A stretch of 64,000 nucleotides of DNA from Siphonodentalium dalli (taxonomy: Eukaryota > Mollusca > Scaphopoda > Gadilida > Siphonodentaliidae). The notes beneath the pieces are model-generated. The model was not told the origin of the DNA and did not search any database. It saw only the letters and a list, made by a program, of their open reading frames with translations. Position numbers and translations under genes: made by a program. Location of the stretch: NCBI GenBank assembly GCA_032622095.1, contig CP136061.1, positions 88,714,983 through 88,778,982 on the forward strand, written 5' to 3'. This document shows, piece by piece, positions 22,687 to 36,400 of this stretch; the stretch's first letter is position 1, and every line of letters starts with the position of its first letter.

Positions 22687-22837
22687 CAAGCCTCGAAATA
22701 GTGAGCCTGTCATTTGTAGAATGAGGTCCACAGAGGGTGAATTTGGTTATGCTAGCCCGCTATGCGAGATAGCGTCACTAAATTCACCCTCTGGGGACCT
22801 CATTCTGCAAATGACAGGCTCATTATTTCAAGGCTTG
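22687..22837. mobile_element. Single-hairpin relative of the hAT-type MITE, 151 bp
   Basis: Begins CAAGCCTCGAAATAGTGAGC and ends with the inverted GCTCATTATTTCAAGGCTTG. The whole element is one near-perfect palindrome built from the same GAATGAGGTCC and GTGAATTT words as the 449-bp element. The flanking octamers CCACGCAG and CCGCACAG agree at 6 of 8 positions, consistent with a decayed 8-bp target duplication. Confidence 0.75.
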
Positions 22838-24058
22838 CCGCACAGATCCGTGATTACAGTAATAACGAACCAATGGTAGCATCGGTACGCTCATGAACCC
22901 AGAACATCCACATCGGTATCCGCATACATGTTCAAGTTCCAGTTCAAGTTCAGTACATTTTATTAGATAATCAATGACAATATTATGCATATACACACAA
23001 CAGGACCTTATTGAAGCAGCCCTTGTTAATATGGAAGGGCACTTATGGTAATACATTGCTCACATCCATTCATATACTTATATTAGGGGTGCAAAGTTTG
23101 TGGAGAAGAAAATGTGTTCCTGTACAAAGTGTAGTTCAGAGTGAGATGTAATAAGTGACCATGATAATAGGTGGGGATGGCCGGATCATGGATGGGTGGG
23201 GTGGGGTTGGTGGGGGTATATTCACACTCATTCTTTTATGGGTTGCAGCTTAATATTATGTTGTTTGTAGCTCCAAGTTTGATTAATATACACTATTTAC
23301 TATGACTCATGTGACAAGGATCTATTGGATTGCATGGTAACTTGTATAACTGATTTAATGCTGATGCTTTGTATCTTTGATGATTTGAATACGACAATTT
23401 CTTCGGTTCGCCAGTTTTGGTTTGATAAGATTTATTATTCATACATAGGGCAGCTTATGTTTATACTTGGTAATTTATGGTTTTGAATTTATTTAGCTTA
23501 TGGATATGGATTTGTGTGACTATGCTGCAGCCCAGTTATTGTGTCTCATATTGTAATTTTGGGTAGTGATGTGGATAAAGAGTATATATATATATATATG
23601 GCACATATTTAGAATTTTACAGGAAGAGAACACTCCAATAGCGATGCAATACATTTGCTTCGGGTTCACACGCTCAATCTTTCTGGTTCCACAAAAAATT
23701 CCCGTCAACAAGCATGCATACTATTGATTCGGACCGGACCGCGAAAAATGGTCCGGTACCGGTCCACGTCTGTACCGGACCGGAAACCGAATCACCCCTT
23801 CTGGACCGGTCCAAACTTCACAGTTTTTTGTGGAACTATTACATAGTTAACAATCTATGTGACTTCAAAATGTACACTGACGTATACTGTTAAGAAATAA
23901 AACATTTGGTCATTTTTTTTAAGCTGGACATGATCATGCTATAATATCTTTTTTCGGTACAGTACTACTCAAAATAGGACTCAAGATAACACCAGATAAC
24001 CCACCACTGTCAGCAATAGTGTCAAACACGTTATTCTGTTTCCTGACAGGGTGCAGGA
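22838..24058. other. Gene-free stretch with simple repeats
   Basis: Contains a (TA)n tract near 23583-23600 and a GGTGGGG-rich patch near 23172-23217. No exon with a recognisable domain was found. Confidence 0.35.
23715..23825. repeat. GGACCGG-rich palindromic cluster
   Basis: Words GGACCGGACC, GGTCCGGTACCGGTCC and GGACCGGTCC recur in about 100 bp, several perfectly self-complementary. Such arrays occur just inside the ends of some hAT elements; no element boundaries are visible. Confidence 0.5.
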
Positions 24059-24143
24059 TGTCATGTTCCCGGTCTGGAAATTATATTCAACCAAACCGCT
24101 GGGGCGGCTCGGTTGAATATAAATGCCAGCCGGGAACATGACA
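24059..24143. mobile_element. Hairpin element upstream of the dermatopontin-like gene
   Basis: TGTCATGTTCCCGG at the left is exactly inverted at the right, and the arms continue through ATTATATTCAACC/GGTTGAATATAA. The loop is GC-rich (ACCGCTGGGGCGG). It ends 108 bp before the ATG of the gene that starts at 24251, so it may lie in the promoter or 5' UTR. Confidence 0.7.
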
Positions 24144-24250
24144 CAATTGCCTCGACTCTAAGACTAGGATTACAGTGGTAAAGAGAGGAGCCAAAATGTA
24201 AAGATAAGATCACGATTAATTCGATTGCAGGTTTATATAAAGATTCGACG

Positions 24251-24418
24251 ATGAAGTGTGTCGTGGTAGTTCTGATGTTTATAGTGTGTGAAATCCAGGC
24301 TCGGGATTTCAATCGAAACATTGAGAATGCACCAGATGCCCTGCATGAGGAGCAACGGGGAGAAGAGAAAGTTGGGGACGAACATCTGGCACCCTCGGAG
24401 AGAGGCATCGAAACAGAG
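24251..24418 (+). CDS. Dermatopontin-like gene, exon 1 (signal peptide, acidic linker)
   Basis: The ATG at 24251 opens 56 codons ending at ACAGAG|GTATAC, phase 0. Residues 1-17 are a hydrophobic signal peptide with likely cleavage after EIQA. The rest is acidic and lacks cysteine. TTTATATAAAG lies only about 17 bases before the ATG, too close to be a usual TATA box, and a TTGCAG before it could be a 5' UTR splice acceptor. Confidence 0.75.
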
Positions 24419-27400
24419 GTATACATACTTATTCACTTACGACTTTTTGTGTAACTACCACAGAAAGTTTCGAACGAAAACAATAAGATAGCAGCCATTA
24501 CAAATGAACGTTGGAATCCCCTGCTTTTAAGAAGCAAAGATGGGACAATATGCTCACACTGTTTTCCCAATGGACCAAGCAGCGTCACGTCGTGGAAATT
24601 ATTCGAGTATGCAACAATAGACACCTTTCTTATAATGAACGATACTTATTACGAATAGGGTACGTACTACGTCATTAGAATTTGTGTTCTTTGTATTCGT
24701 TGTCGTTGTTCCCTATCCGTTGTTACGATTACGATTTTCAACAAACTCACAAATACGTCACACAGTAATAAATTCGAAATCGTTTTCTCAGCTCCTCAAT
24801 GTGGGAGATTACTCTGAAATTATGTCCTTAAATTGTGATCGTCGTGTGGCCTTATTTTTTGTCTATAGGTGGTAGTAGTGTTAACATTAAGTCAAGATGT
24901 TGGTGGGTTAAGCCAATCAGAACGGTACCCGGAGCACTATTAAAGGCACGGGTGGCGTTCATTGCAGATATATTCATATTTGTTCAAATCGCCATCAACG
25001 GAAGGAATATTAAAATATATATAGTTTTGTTCATATGCCAAACATAATCAGCGCGTAAATAGTATATTGTCGTCAATATATACAAGACGTACGATGGTGT
25101 ACGTAAACAAGAACCTTCTCGTGTTACAGAAGTTTTGCTTCTGTTTATATAACACAGCGCAATGCTATTGGTTAATCACACACAAATGGTATAAACGCTC
25201 TTTATTATTTCCATATCAGGAAAACAGTAACAAATAACGCTCTTTATGTTTACCATATCCGGATCTAAACAAAAGCCAGTTCTGTAACGTTTTTTTGCTT
25301 TTGTTTACATAACAAAGGAAAACATTTGACAATAACATACTGTTTATGCCATATTTCTGATTTGTATAAGAACAAAGTCTGTCTATATTTACTATTCTTT
25401 CTGTTTATGGCGGTTTTTGACGGAGCTGAATATTTTAACAGCATACACACCGCCAACGCCGCCCGTATATTTAAGGTAAAAACAATAGCACGCCACTCTG
25501 ATTATTTTCTAAACTGAAACAATAGCATGTTCACAACTGTCCGACGTTTTGCGCAAACAACGTTGGAACATCGCCTACTCTTCCTGCATGGCCATTGATA
25601 AACAAAAATCGCCAAATTGGCGAAGGAAGTTTGCGTCATAGTAATGTTCCAATTAGTCTATAGTCCGTTGATGATTTTAGCGCGACAGACTGGACAAGAG
25701 GTCCATTTGTTCACAGTAGGTTTGTGCAGTCTTAGCTATCACATGTTGCTTCAAGAAGCAACTTTCTGCGAGATGTGACACTTTTTGTGAGTTTTTGAAA
25801 ATTCAGACAGGTACGCTTTAATCGTAGTATGACAATTTATTATAGGAAATTATCTCCCATGCCAAAGTGCATACATGCTCGAATTGCGAAGAAAAGTTCG
25901 ATTTATCGTCATTACTTAACTGATTTATGCAAATTAAGCTTGGCGATTGAATTAAAACATGTACATAGGGGTATATAAAAGACATATCAACTTTACAAGA
26001 CGGGTATTTCAAACAAGAAAAGGGGGCGTGGCTCTGCAGTTGATTGCGCATTATGATAATGTACGTATCCATCAATAAGGCGCGACCATGGAAGTGGATA
26101 TAGATGGGTTCTCGGTAATATTCAACGGTCGATGGCAACACATTTCACACAAAATACTGGTTGAAAAATCAAAATATCAAAACAATTCCGATCTAGATCT
26201 GAGTGTGTAGTGTCCAACTAATTTCATGTCAGAAAACAAATTTCCAACTGTGGAAAATGTTAGCCAAATTTAAACTTCACCATTACGACCAAACCAAGAT
26301 TAAAGTTTATTAACATCATTACAAGAATTATTATACACAAGAGACAATGACATATAATACAAATAATAACATGTGACGACAATAATAAATGTATGAGATT
26401 GGAAGTAAAAGCGTGAAAACCCGGGCCCATTGTCGCCATTCACGAACTGGGCTCGGTTAATGAAGTGGTGAATTTACTATTGTGGTTGTGATGCACATTT
26501 TATCTGGACATCAGTTGTGACCACAAAGATATTGAAATACATTCTGCTGAATGTCAGTTCCGGTTACAAAATAATATGCAAATGACAGGTCACCTATACC
26601 TGATCCACGAGTGACGAGAACAGGTCAAGGACACGCATGTTCGCGGGTTATCAGGTCAGGCACATCCTGAATTCCATTATTATAGTGGTATTCCATTATT
26701 ATAGTGGTATATGACCATAACATATTCATGTTTTCTTTATTTGCGTCGGGAATAGAAGATGGCGCATACCAGTGCACAGCCAAATTTCACTCTTAACAAT
26801 ATCGCAGCGAATGAACAGTCTTCTGACAAAATTTGTTGCGCAATCTTTTGCGCCAGCTTTTTATAACAATAATATTACCAATATATGCCTTTCTAAATGA
26901 CAATAACCGGTGGACCCAATCGCTCCTTCATAAGAAAATTTAACCCATTGAATGCTAATTTAGTAATTGAATTGCTTATCGGGTGCCTTCATGATGAATC
27001 ATTCTCCTGGACAAAACATATCTATGATACCAAATTTGTGTGACACGGATTTTGAATAATTTGTGTGAAATATGATTTTGGATTATCCCTCTTTTATCAA
27101 ATTCACAAAACGGTAATGGTCATATACCACAAAAATAGTGAAATTCAGGATGTGCCTGACCTGGTTATAGGATTATCACTCGTTGTGTTTTTCGGGGATA
27201 GATAATCCAAACCCACGAATATGACGTGTGATAAAACTCATGTTCCTTGTATCAATCTGAGCCTTCCCTTGAATGTTGTATCTATGCCGTTTATATAATT
27301 TCAGATGGACGGCGCGTACTACATGCAGTCAGGATTCGACCAGTACCAATCGTTTTCGTGTAACTATGGAATGGCTTTGCGCGTGATGATGAGTATCCAT

Positions 27401-30400
27401 ATCAACAACTATGAAGACCGTCTGTGGAGTCTGGCGTGTACACCAGATGGATTGCACGGAAAAAGATATTGTACATGGTCAGGTTAGTTGTATAGGCATG
27501 GTGTCAATAATATTACCTTACTCGTATTTAAACTCGGCAGGTACAATTTTTCGCGCACCCATAAATGCGCGAATTCAAAACTGGGCGAAAAATAGTAAGA
27601 CTCACAATTTGGATAAAACAAATATGAATAAAAACAAATTGAATTTACATGCGGGCAGCCATTACTGTGAAGCGATAAATCATGGTTACATAATTTATGC
27701 TGAAATGGTTCTAAGAATACACATATTACAGACTGAGGGTGCACAAAAGCACGTCTTCGTATATTCTCAACCCTGCATGGGGTGACACCGTGGTAAAAAT
27801 AGTCTCAGTTTGTTATGCATTTAAAATACACGTAACTCAGAGTTTATTTTGTTATGAAGTCAGCATATATATAAATAAACGCGGTATTACTTATTTCGTT
27901 ATATAACTATCAGAAGGATTATTGTACGACATATATAAGCACCCATTTTCACAACATAATTATGAGGCAGTTGTGTGTCTTATTCAGAAAACAGTCATCA
28001 GATACAGGACTTTTACGAAAATGTATTTCTTTGTTAATACCTGTTTATTAATAATGTACTTCACTGTAGGTAAAGTTCCGAAAGTGCTCACAAAAGTCAC
28101 ATAAAAGCATGCAATTTTGAGATGGGATCTTCACATATCATAAGTTACTGGACGCTAAATGGTCGGATATGGTGTCATATGAGGCGAAGTGAGATCAATA
28201 TTAGGCGAGGTTAATATTGAACTAGCTGAGCCTCGCATGAAACCATATCCGACCAATAAGCGTCCCGTAACGTATTTATTATGTCAGTGGACAACATCCA
28301 GCATATCCATTTAATTAATCGTCGCTCTCATTTATTTTAATTTGGTAAGTTAAATGTGTCGCCTGTGGTCATTAATTTATTTAACGTCACAGTGACGCGT
28401 CATGGGCGTTGAACGTCAACGCATTGAGTCAACACCTAATCACCAGAAGCAGGACAACTTGTTGAGTTTGAAAGTTAATTTATGAGTCTTTAGAATTCCA
28501 CAAATATATCGCATGCATGTTTTGGTACATAGTACTATGTCTTTAAATTCGCAGAAAATGATTTCCGACAGATATCCCCTTTCTTGGCGCCAAAATACAC
28601 CAAAAAATATTCCCGAAGCGAGAGTTTCTGAAAAACAAGATGGTGGATAAGCACATAATATTGATTTCATATGGGGTCACTGGCCTAATATGGGTTCATA
28701 TACTGTCACTATTTATCGACGCTAATCGCAAGAGCTAACATAGTAAGGTAAAGTATTAAAGTACACTATTAAAGAACAGATAACTGATAATCATCAAGAA
28801 ATATATGTCCCGTGTTATTTTTTCGATTTTATAAGGTTCCCTGTCAAAACTTCAAAAAGTTCCCAGGGTTTGTACTATAAGTTACAGGGCGAGTTGTTGC
28901 CGGATACGGTGTCATATGAGGCGAAGTGAGATTAATATCGGGCGAGGCGAGCCGAGCCCGATATTAATCTCGCTGAGCCTCATATGTCACCGTAACCGGC
29001 AACAACGAGCCCTGTAAAGATTTTATCATGTCACCCATATATCATGTTTTCCGTGTGAGAATTTGAATTACTTATACGAAGTTCATTACCTGCCAGTAAG
29101 TAAATTTGTTGTCTATGGCTATTAACTTATGTAACGTCACAGTGACGCGTCATGGGCGTTGAACGTCAACGCATTCAGTCAATGGCTAACCACCAGAAGC
29201 AGGGCAACAAACTTGAGTTTGATAGTTAATTTATGAGTGTTTCGACTTTCTCAAATATATCACATGCATGTTTTGGTATATGGTACTATGTCTTTAAATT
29301 AACAGAACTTGATTTCCGACAGTATCCCTTTTCTTGGCGCCAAAATACACCGAAAATATACCCGAGGCGGCAGAGTTCCATGAAAAACAAAATGGCGGAC
29401 ATCGACCCCATATAGGAACCCTGAGGGGGTATGGATTCCATATGGGACGGGCTACAAAGATGACGACCCGATGTCTCCTGATATGCCTCTACCAACGGAG
29501 CGTCCTCATTGGTCGATCCAACCAGGTGACATGATAATGGTGGAATATGATCTCTACGGGCGTTGGCAAGAGTGGAGATTCATGGCATGATATAATGATA
29601 TATCAAGAAGACGTTGCTCGTTACAGTAAAATGATTAGATCACAGTATTGCTCTAAATAATCGACTCCTTAACCACAGCAGAATTATGGATAATTTTTTC
29701 AGGATTTAGTCGGAAATATAGCTTGTTGCCATTAATCGGAAATATATCGGTGAGAGTGAGAGTTCACTCTACAGGTGCACTAAATGAACGTAGGCAACTC
29801 CAAGCCATGCTCTATTAATTAAAGCCTCGTGGCGGTTTGCGCTCCAAAATTCACCTAATAATATTCGCTTTTGAATGTTTCCCGGTATCGAAATAGGTCG
29901 ATAAATGTCTGAACTACCTCTCGACGAGCATTATACATTATAAATGTCTGAACTACCTCTCTACGAGCATTATACATTATGCATTGAAGTCATAACAAAT
30001 ACATCTTCGAACACAATTTACGGGAAAGTACATTTTTACGCAACTAGTTATCAAACATTGGAACAATTTGACGGACTTATTCTTGATTCGCCTGGGCGTT
30101 GGGGATTTTATTTATAGAAATGGGACATTTTGGGACGGATTTAAAAGTCGAACTTCGACCCGAAAGCCGAGTCCGGTAAAAGGTGTAGTTGGGAATTTCA
30201 ATTTTGTTTATTGTCCTTCACGTTATTATGTCAATAATGTTGATTTTTGGTTTGTGACAAGCTAAGTCAATTATAAATAAAAGAAATGAAAAAGATCATT
30301 TGTAAGTCTTATATTTCAACTTTTATAGACATTTTTCGTTCTGCAGCCCACTGGGGGTTGTTGTCGGAGACGGTCGACTAGGCCGCCGGTTCGTTAATTA

Positions 30401-33400
30401 GGTGCTGGTTATTATTGTTATTTTAACGGAATTCTGAGTTGGTCATTCGCGAAACCAATATATTTTATATTCTATAATTACAATCATGGGTATATAATAT
30501 ATGATCTTGAGCGCGTTACCATTTCTGACATTGGTTTTCTTGTATTGAATTTATAATATGTTTGAACCGCATGCAGGTTGGGCCAACAACTGGGATGCTG
30601 CTTACAACTTCAAATGCCCTCATGCTGGCTATATAGCGGGTATGCAGAGTCAACACCGCAACGACAAGGAAGACAGGCTGTATAAATTCTATTGCTGTCA
30701 TTTGACTGGTAAGAAACGATATTTACACTGTATTAAATAGCCGTATTTTCAACGGTAGATATGTACCGTAATATCTATATTTACGGTAATACTGTTAATG
30801 GCGCGTGCGCGCAATGTATTTTGGGAAGGGTTTTCTTGCGTCGTCTAATCGCCGACGCCATTTTCTCGGATTGTGAAGTCGTGTGTTGGTCAATCGTTGG
30901 GAAAACAGTTGTTGTGTTGTTCTTAGTGTGTTTGTCAAGGTTTTGTGTTGAATATTGCTATGTTATTAATCAAATTTTAGTCATTACGCCATTGCCGACC
31001 AAATTACAATCAACCAGTGAACATATGGAAAATACGGTGTTCTGTATATTTGACGGTATAATTGTATAAGTATACGGTAGTGGAATATACGGTGTACTGT
31101 ATATTTGACGGTATTATTGTATAATTATACGGTAGTAGAATATACGGTGTACTTTCAACTATACGGTAGACTACTACGTAAAAATTACGGTGGGTTATTT
31201 ACAGTGTATAGAGTACCTTAAAGACATATTATGTACTTGTTCGGGTGTGAGAAACTGATAAGTTAGTATTCAGTCACTATAATAACTGAAGGAATGTAAC
31301 AGTCTACTAACATCGCCGAAAATTTGAAGCAAATCGACCGTACCACTCCAAAGAAAACATAATCAGATCTACGCTCAATTGTAAATATTTACTACTCTAT
31401 TCGGGACGCATCAATCGGCGATAAATTAGCGAAAACGATTTCGCCATCGAGAGTCAGTTCATTTAATTAAAATATAAGAATGACGACGTGTGTTGTCAAT
31501 TTGAATACATTATTTGTATTTGATCACCCTACCGGAGTGTTTCATATCACTTTAACATATGGCATATCTCTAATAATAGTCAATGTTGTTTGTCTGTCGG
31601 GCTATGGGCGGCCGCACGACTGGACCCTCGAAGCTGAACATTTATACACAGTGGTCAATTGACCAGGGGAGTATCATGGGATAGGTGCCGTCGGCATCAG
31701 ATATATTACAAGGGTAAGGTAAAACCACAATATATATGATCTCAAGCCATTCTATTTCGTTTGTCTTCGACCTGCGAAGAATGTTTCGAGTTCCGAGAAA
31801 ACTTTTGTTTTTCTTCAGAATGTCATTTCCGTGTCTGTATAGTTTGACATCGCGCTTATAAGAATGTTTCGAGTTCCGAGAAAACTGGTGCTCTTCTTCG
31901 AATGTATATTCTATCAGTAAATATAAAATGCAGAAAGTATCCCGTGTTTTTTTATTTTTGCACCACCCCAATCATGCAACACAAATAGTAGTCCGTGGGC
32001 CAAACAAGATATTTTTCGAGTTGGCTGCACCCCCCCCCCTCCAACAAAGGTTTCTACATATCAAATTAAAGGTCATCATATGGCGCATCAGATTTAGCTT
32101 GTTGCCCGTTTCAGAAAGTGTCCCAAAATAGATTTTTCAGAGAAGACATCCCTTACCCCTAAAATAAAATGAAAATTTTCTTGAGTACAAGTGTCAGAGC
32201 ATAAACAAAATATTGCGGTTATAAACTGCACAATATATAGTTCATATTAACAAGACATTATCATAAAATGTCACGAGATACAAAACTAGACCAATTTATG
32301 AGCTAGTTAGAAAACATTGCGATAAATATTTTGAAATCGCGAAAAATTACTTGGATTTTGAAGAAAAAAATGGTCACATATAAATGTCTATAACTTGTGA
32401 ACCACATGGGGTATTGATCCGCAACATGGTTCAAAAATTGCCCCGATGACATATAAAAACGATTTTAATAATGGAATGCCAAGAATATTGCTGTCAAAAT
32501 GTTATATGAGCGTAAACTTAACCCCACCCCCTAAAATATAACTTTTGCAGAAAAACGAATTATGTAGTTTACACTTAGAATGCTGCATGTCAAGTTGGTT
32601 TTTAGAAGCATAAACTGAAACAGTGTACAGAGTGATGAAGGAAATGATAAATAACGGTGTCTGAACGTGATCTAAGATTTTAAAAATGTTTTAAATGTGA
32701 AAAATGAGAATTTTTTCTAATTTTGATTAAATTTTGATAGGCTATGGTATATCCTCACGAGAACACTGGTCAGAATTAGTAAGTTCATAAAACCTCATAC
32801 GATCACCTTTCTGGCAACTATTTCGTTTTTCAATTTTTACTTGAATTTTTATGGAAAGATTATATACATATATATTTCAACTGAACATGGCTACAGAGGC
32901 TTATGAGTTAGACTTACGTTATACAGAACGGTATTTTCTTATTTGTGTCGCGCATGTCGAGACAGTGATCACAATTGACAATAGATACGTCATTACATAC
33001 GCTCCATATTTGACAATAAGTTTAGGATGGCATCCAAATCGGCCAACAAACTCGAAGTTGCTCATTTTTTTCCTTCACAAACGTGACTGAGTTCGTTATC
33101 TTATCTGGGGACAAGGGAATTGTTAATCATGAGTTCACTGGTAACAATAAATATACCTTAGAAGCCTCTATTGTTTCAATTAATTTAATCTAATGAGTAA
33201 TTGGTTGTCTTACGGACTATAGATACTCATTTATTGGGGGAATGCTTGATACAAGTCAGTGTATAGAAAGATTAAAACAATCATCACTAATATATGCCCG
33301 TTGGACCAGTTTAGATAAGTAATATCAATTTATATAATGTTTCTGACGAAAATTGAAATTGTATGCCGAAATTACCAGCCTCTAATTTCAAGTTGCATAT

Positions 33401-36400
33401 CTCTGATGTGTTCAGGTGAAATATTTTATATTAAAGAAATTAGTTGTTACACAGAGGATTTTTTGTCAATAAAGAAATGACTTTTGCAGTATATAATATT
33501 GTGTTGCCAAACAGTTTTCAAGACATTCTACTACTTCCTGTTTTATAATTTGAGTATCTGTAGTCATTAAATGTTCTCTCACTCTACTCATCCTATGAGT
33601 CGTCAAAAGCTACACTATTTCGGTTATTGTAGACATTCTCACATACATCGTTACATTGTTAGTCTTCGCTGAAACAAGATCATGTGTCAGATTCACTTGA
33701 ATCTTTGCAGCCAATGCTCAGTTGTTACAGTAGGTCGGGAGGAAGTATAATCCGTCTGGTTTGTAGAACTCAATCAAAGAGCGACCAGTCATGACATGGT
33801 ACACCAGGCTTGGGAGTTAGTATGATGTGCCAATCACTGATATAGTTCGCACGAATGTGTTGGTGTTATTTCTTAAGTGGTATGTGGCTGCTGGAGGTAG
33901 ATGTGTTCCAGTGTTCGGTTATACAACATAAGAATGTGTGCATTAATTTGTCGAATAGACGACATTATGGCCCACCATAATATAGCCCACATGCAAACTC
34001 TTGGTAGGATATATAGTGTCATCGTCAACATTAGTAGATTACACAAAATTGATGCAAATTTAAAGTCGCATCACATTTTACTGCTTTTGACTATTAAGTC
34101 AAACGGATTCATTGTATAGGTATTTGTAAATGTTGTAGCTGTCAACGCGTGAATTAGAGGCAAGGCTTCACACACCTCATTGGACAATACTGTCCGCTAC
34201 GTCGTTCACGGAAATTACACATGACTTATTTTTCGATTCAGTATGAAGAATTATCCTAGCTCCTATTCATTGAGAAACATAACATTATAGTATTTCGACA
34301 TGTATGTCAGTGGAATAAAAATAATAACTAGCTTCCAACCGAGGCGTGCTGCATTGGCTGCATGTAACAGTATACCTGTATCCGCTTCCTCGTAGTAACA
34401 TACTAGCACGAGATCAGGAACTAACTCTAAGCGAGCGTCGCCATTCAGGGACCATATCACATGACATTCGACCACATGGCAAACATAAGTCAGTGTTTTG
34501 AAACACATGTAGATTCTGCACTCAACCATTCGCGAAAAAAAATAGAAATTAAATAAAATTATAATCTTCGGATTGTTAACAAACCCAAATGATTTCAGTT
34601 GAATAGATACCCACAAGCTGGGCAGAAACATAACAGCTAAACAGAGTCAAATATTTTTCCTAAAATCCTGAAGTACTGAACCTTTTGTCATGCAGTGTAT
34701 CGGATCGCCCCGGTGGCCCGGTCCGTCCCCAGCGCTAATATATAATCAAGCCATGGGAGTTCTGCTTGTCCCCCTCAAGGTTGAACATAGGTTTGGCTAA
34801 AATGACACCGCAACAGAAGTACCGATATAGAAAGCGTAGTCACCGTGCATGAGATATATGGGTGCATGGGATGATATGGGTTTGGTTTTCATTGACGGCC
34901 ATCACATGGTCGGTGTGCGAGGGGCCCGGAAACCCTACATGTCAATAACGTATTGATGGCACTTCATCCCTATCCAATTGCAGTTATAGAACTACTGAGA
35001 TTTTCAATTGGCTACAATGATTCATGCGAATTGTTATTTGGCCGCCCACATGTCAGGATGTACTGGTATATGAAATGTGAGGATATATGCATGGAATAAC
35101 CGAAGTAGTGCCAATTTTGACTTAACTGGCTACCATGAGGATGAGCAGAGTTATTGGGCATTTTCGTCAATAAATTATTCATCACAATAAATGAGTTGGT
35201 ACAAGATATTAGAGTTCTTTAGTTTGTTGATGAGCACCAGTGAATTCATTCTTAATGAACAATTCCTTTATCCCCATATGACGAACCCAGTTTAATTTGT
35301 GTCGGTAAGTTTGAAAATCTTCGATGTTGGTGGCCGTTTTGGATGCCATCTTAAAACATTTATCAAACATGAAGTGTCCGATGCTGTATATATCGTCAAT
35401 TGTGTCTAGTGTCACAAAATGTGCCGCAAAATAAGAAAATACCTCCCAGCTAAACGTAAGTCTCACTCATCAGTGTTTGCTAACATATGTGACCAGTTAA
35501 AATATATATTTAATCGGCTTTGTAAAAAAAATTCAAATAAAAATTTGTAAAAATCTGAAATATTTGACAAAAATGTGATCATGTGAGGTTTTATGAATTT
35601 ACAATTTCTGGACCAGTATCCTCTTGTGACGTTTCCACACCCCTATCAAAATTTAATCACAATGTTGTAAAAAAATTAGTAAAAAAAAAATATATACAGT
35701 TTTTCACCATTTCCCCCAAATGTTCATCCTAGAACATGTTTGGACAAGGTTATTTATAATTCCCCTTCATCAATTTCTACACTGTTTCATTTTATGCCCC
35801 TAAAGCCTTCTTTGCATGCGGCATTCTAAGTGTAAACTATGCAATTCATTTTTCTGAGAAAATTATATTTTAGGGGGTGGGGTTAAGTTTATGACCACAG
35901 CGCATTTTTACAGATATATAATTATCAGTCCATCATCCAAATTGTTTTGCTAGGTCTTTGGGGCAATTTTTGAGATATGTTGCGCGTCAATAGCCCATGT
36001 TTTTCACAAGTTACAGCCAATTATATGTGACACTATTTTTCAAAATGCAAGTAATTTTTCGCAATTTAAAAATATTTATCGCAATTTTTTCGAACTAGCC
36101 TATACATTGGTCCAGTGTAGTATCTCATGTTGTTTTATGGTGATCTGTAATTAATATAAACGATGTCTTGTTCACTTTGTAACCACAGTCATATGTGTAT
36201 ACGCTGACACTTGTACTAGATGAAATTTTTATTTTATTAAGGGGTAGAAGTAGTCTTCCTTGAAAAACTCTATTTTGGGACACATTCTGAAGCGGGCAAC
36301 AATCAAAATCGGATGCGTCATACAATGACCATTAATTTGGTATATAAAAACCTTTGTTGGAGGGGGCTGCAGCCAACTTCTAAACTAGAGGCTTTCTGAG

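Larger units (their letters stand above)
28144..29410 (+). repeat. Tandem duplication of about 750 bp in intron 2
   Basis: Each unit consists of a hairpin followed by about 400 bp shared sequence: GTAACGTCACAGTGACGCGT, then CATGGGCGTTGAACGTCAAC, GCATGCATGTTTTGGTA and CTTGGCGCCAAAATACACC. The second unit begins at 28882 and its matched part ends near 29400. The same words are about 750 bp apart throughout. Confidence 0.8.
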
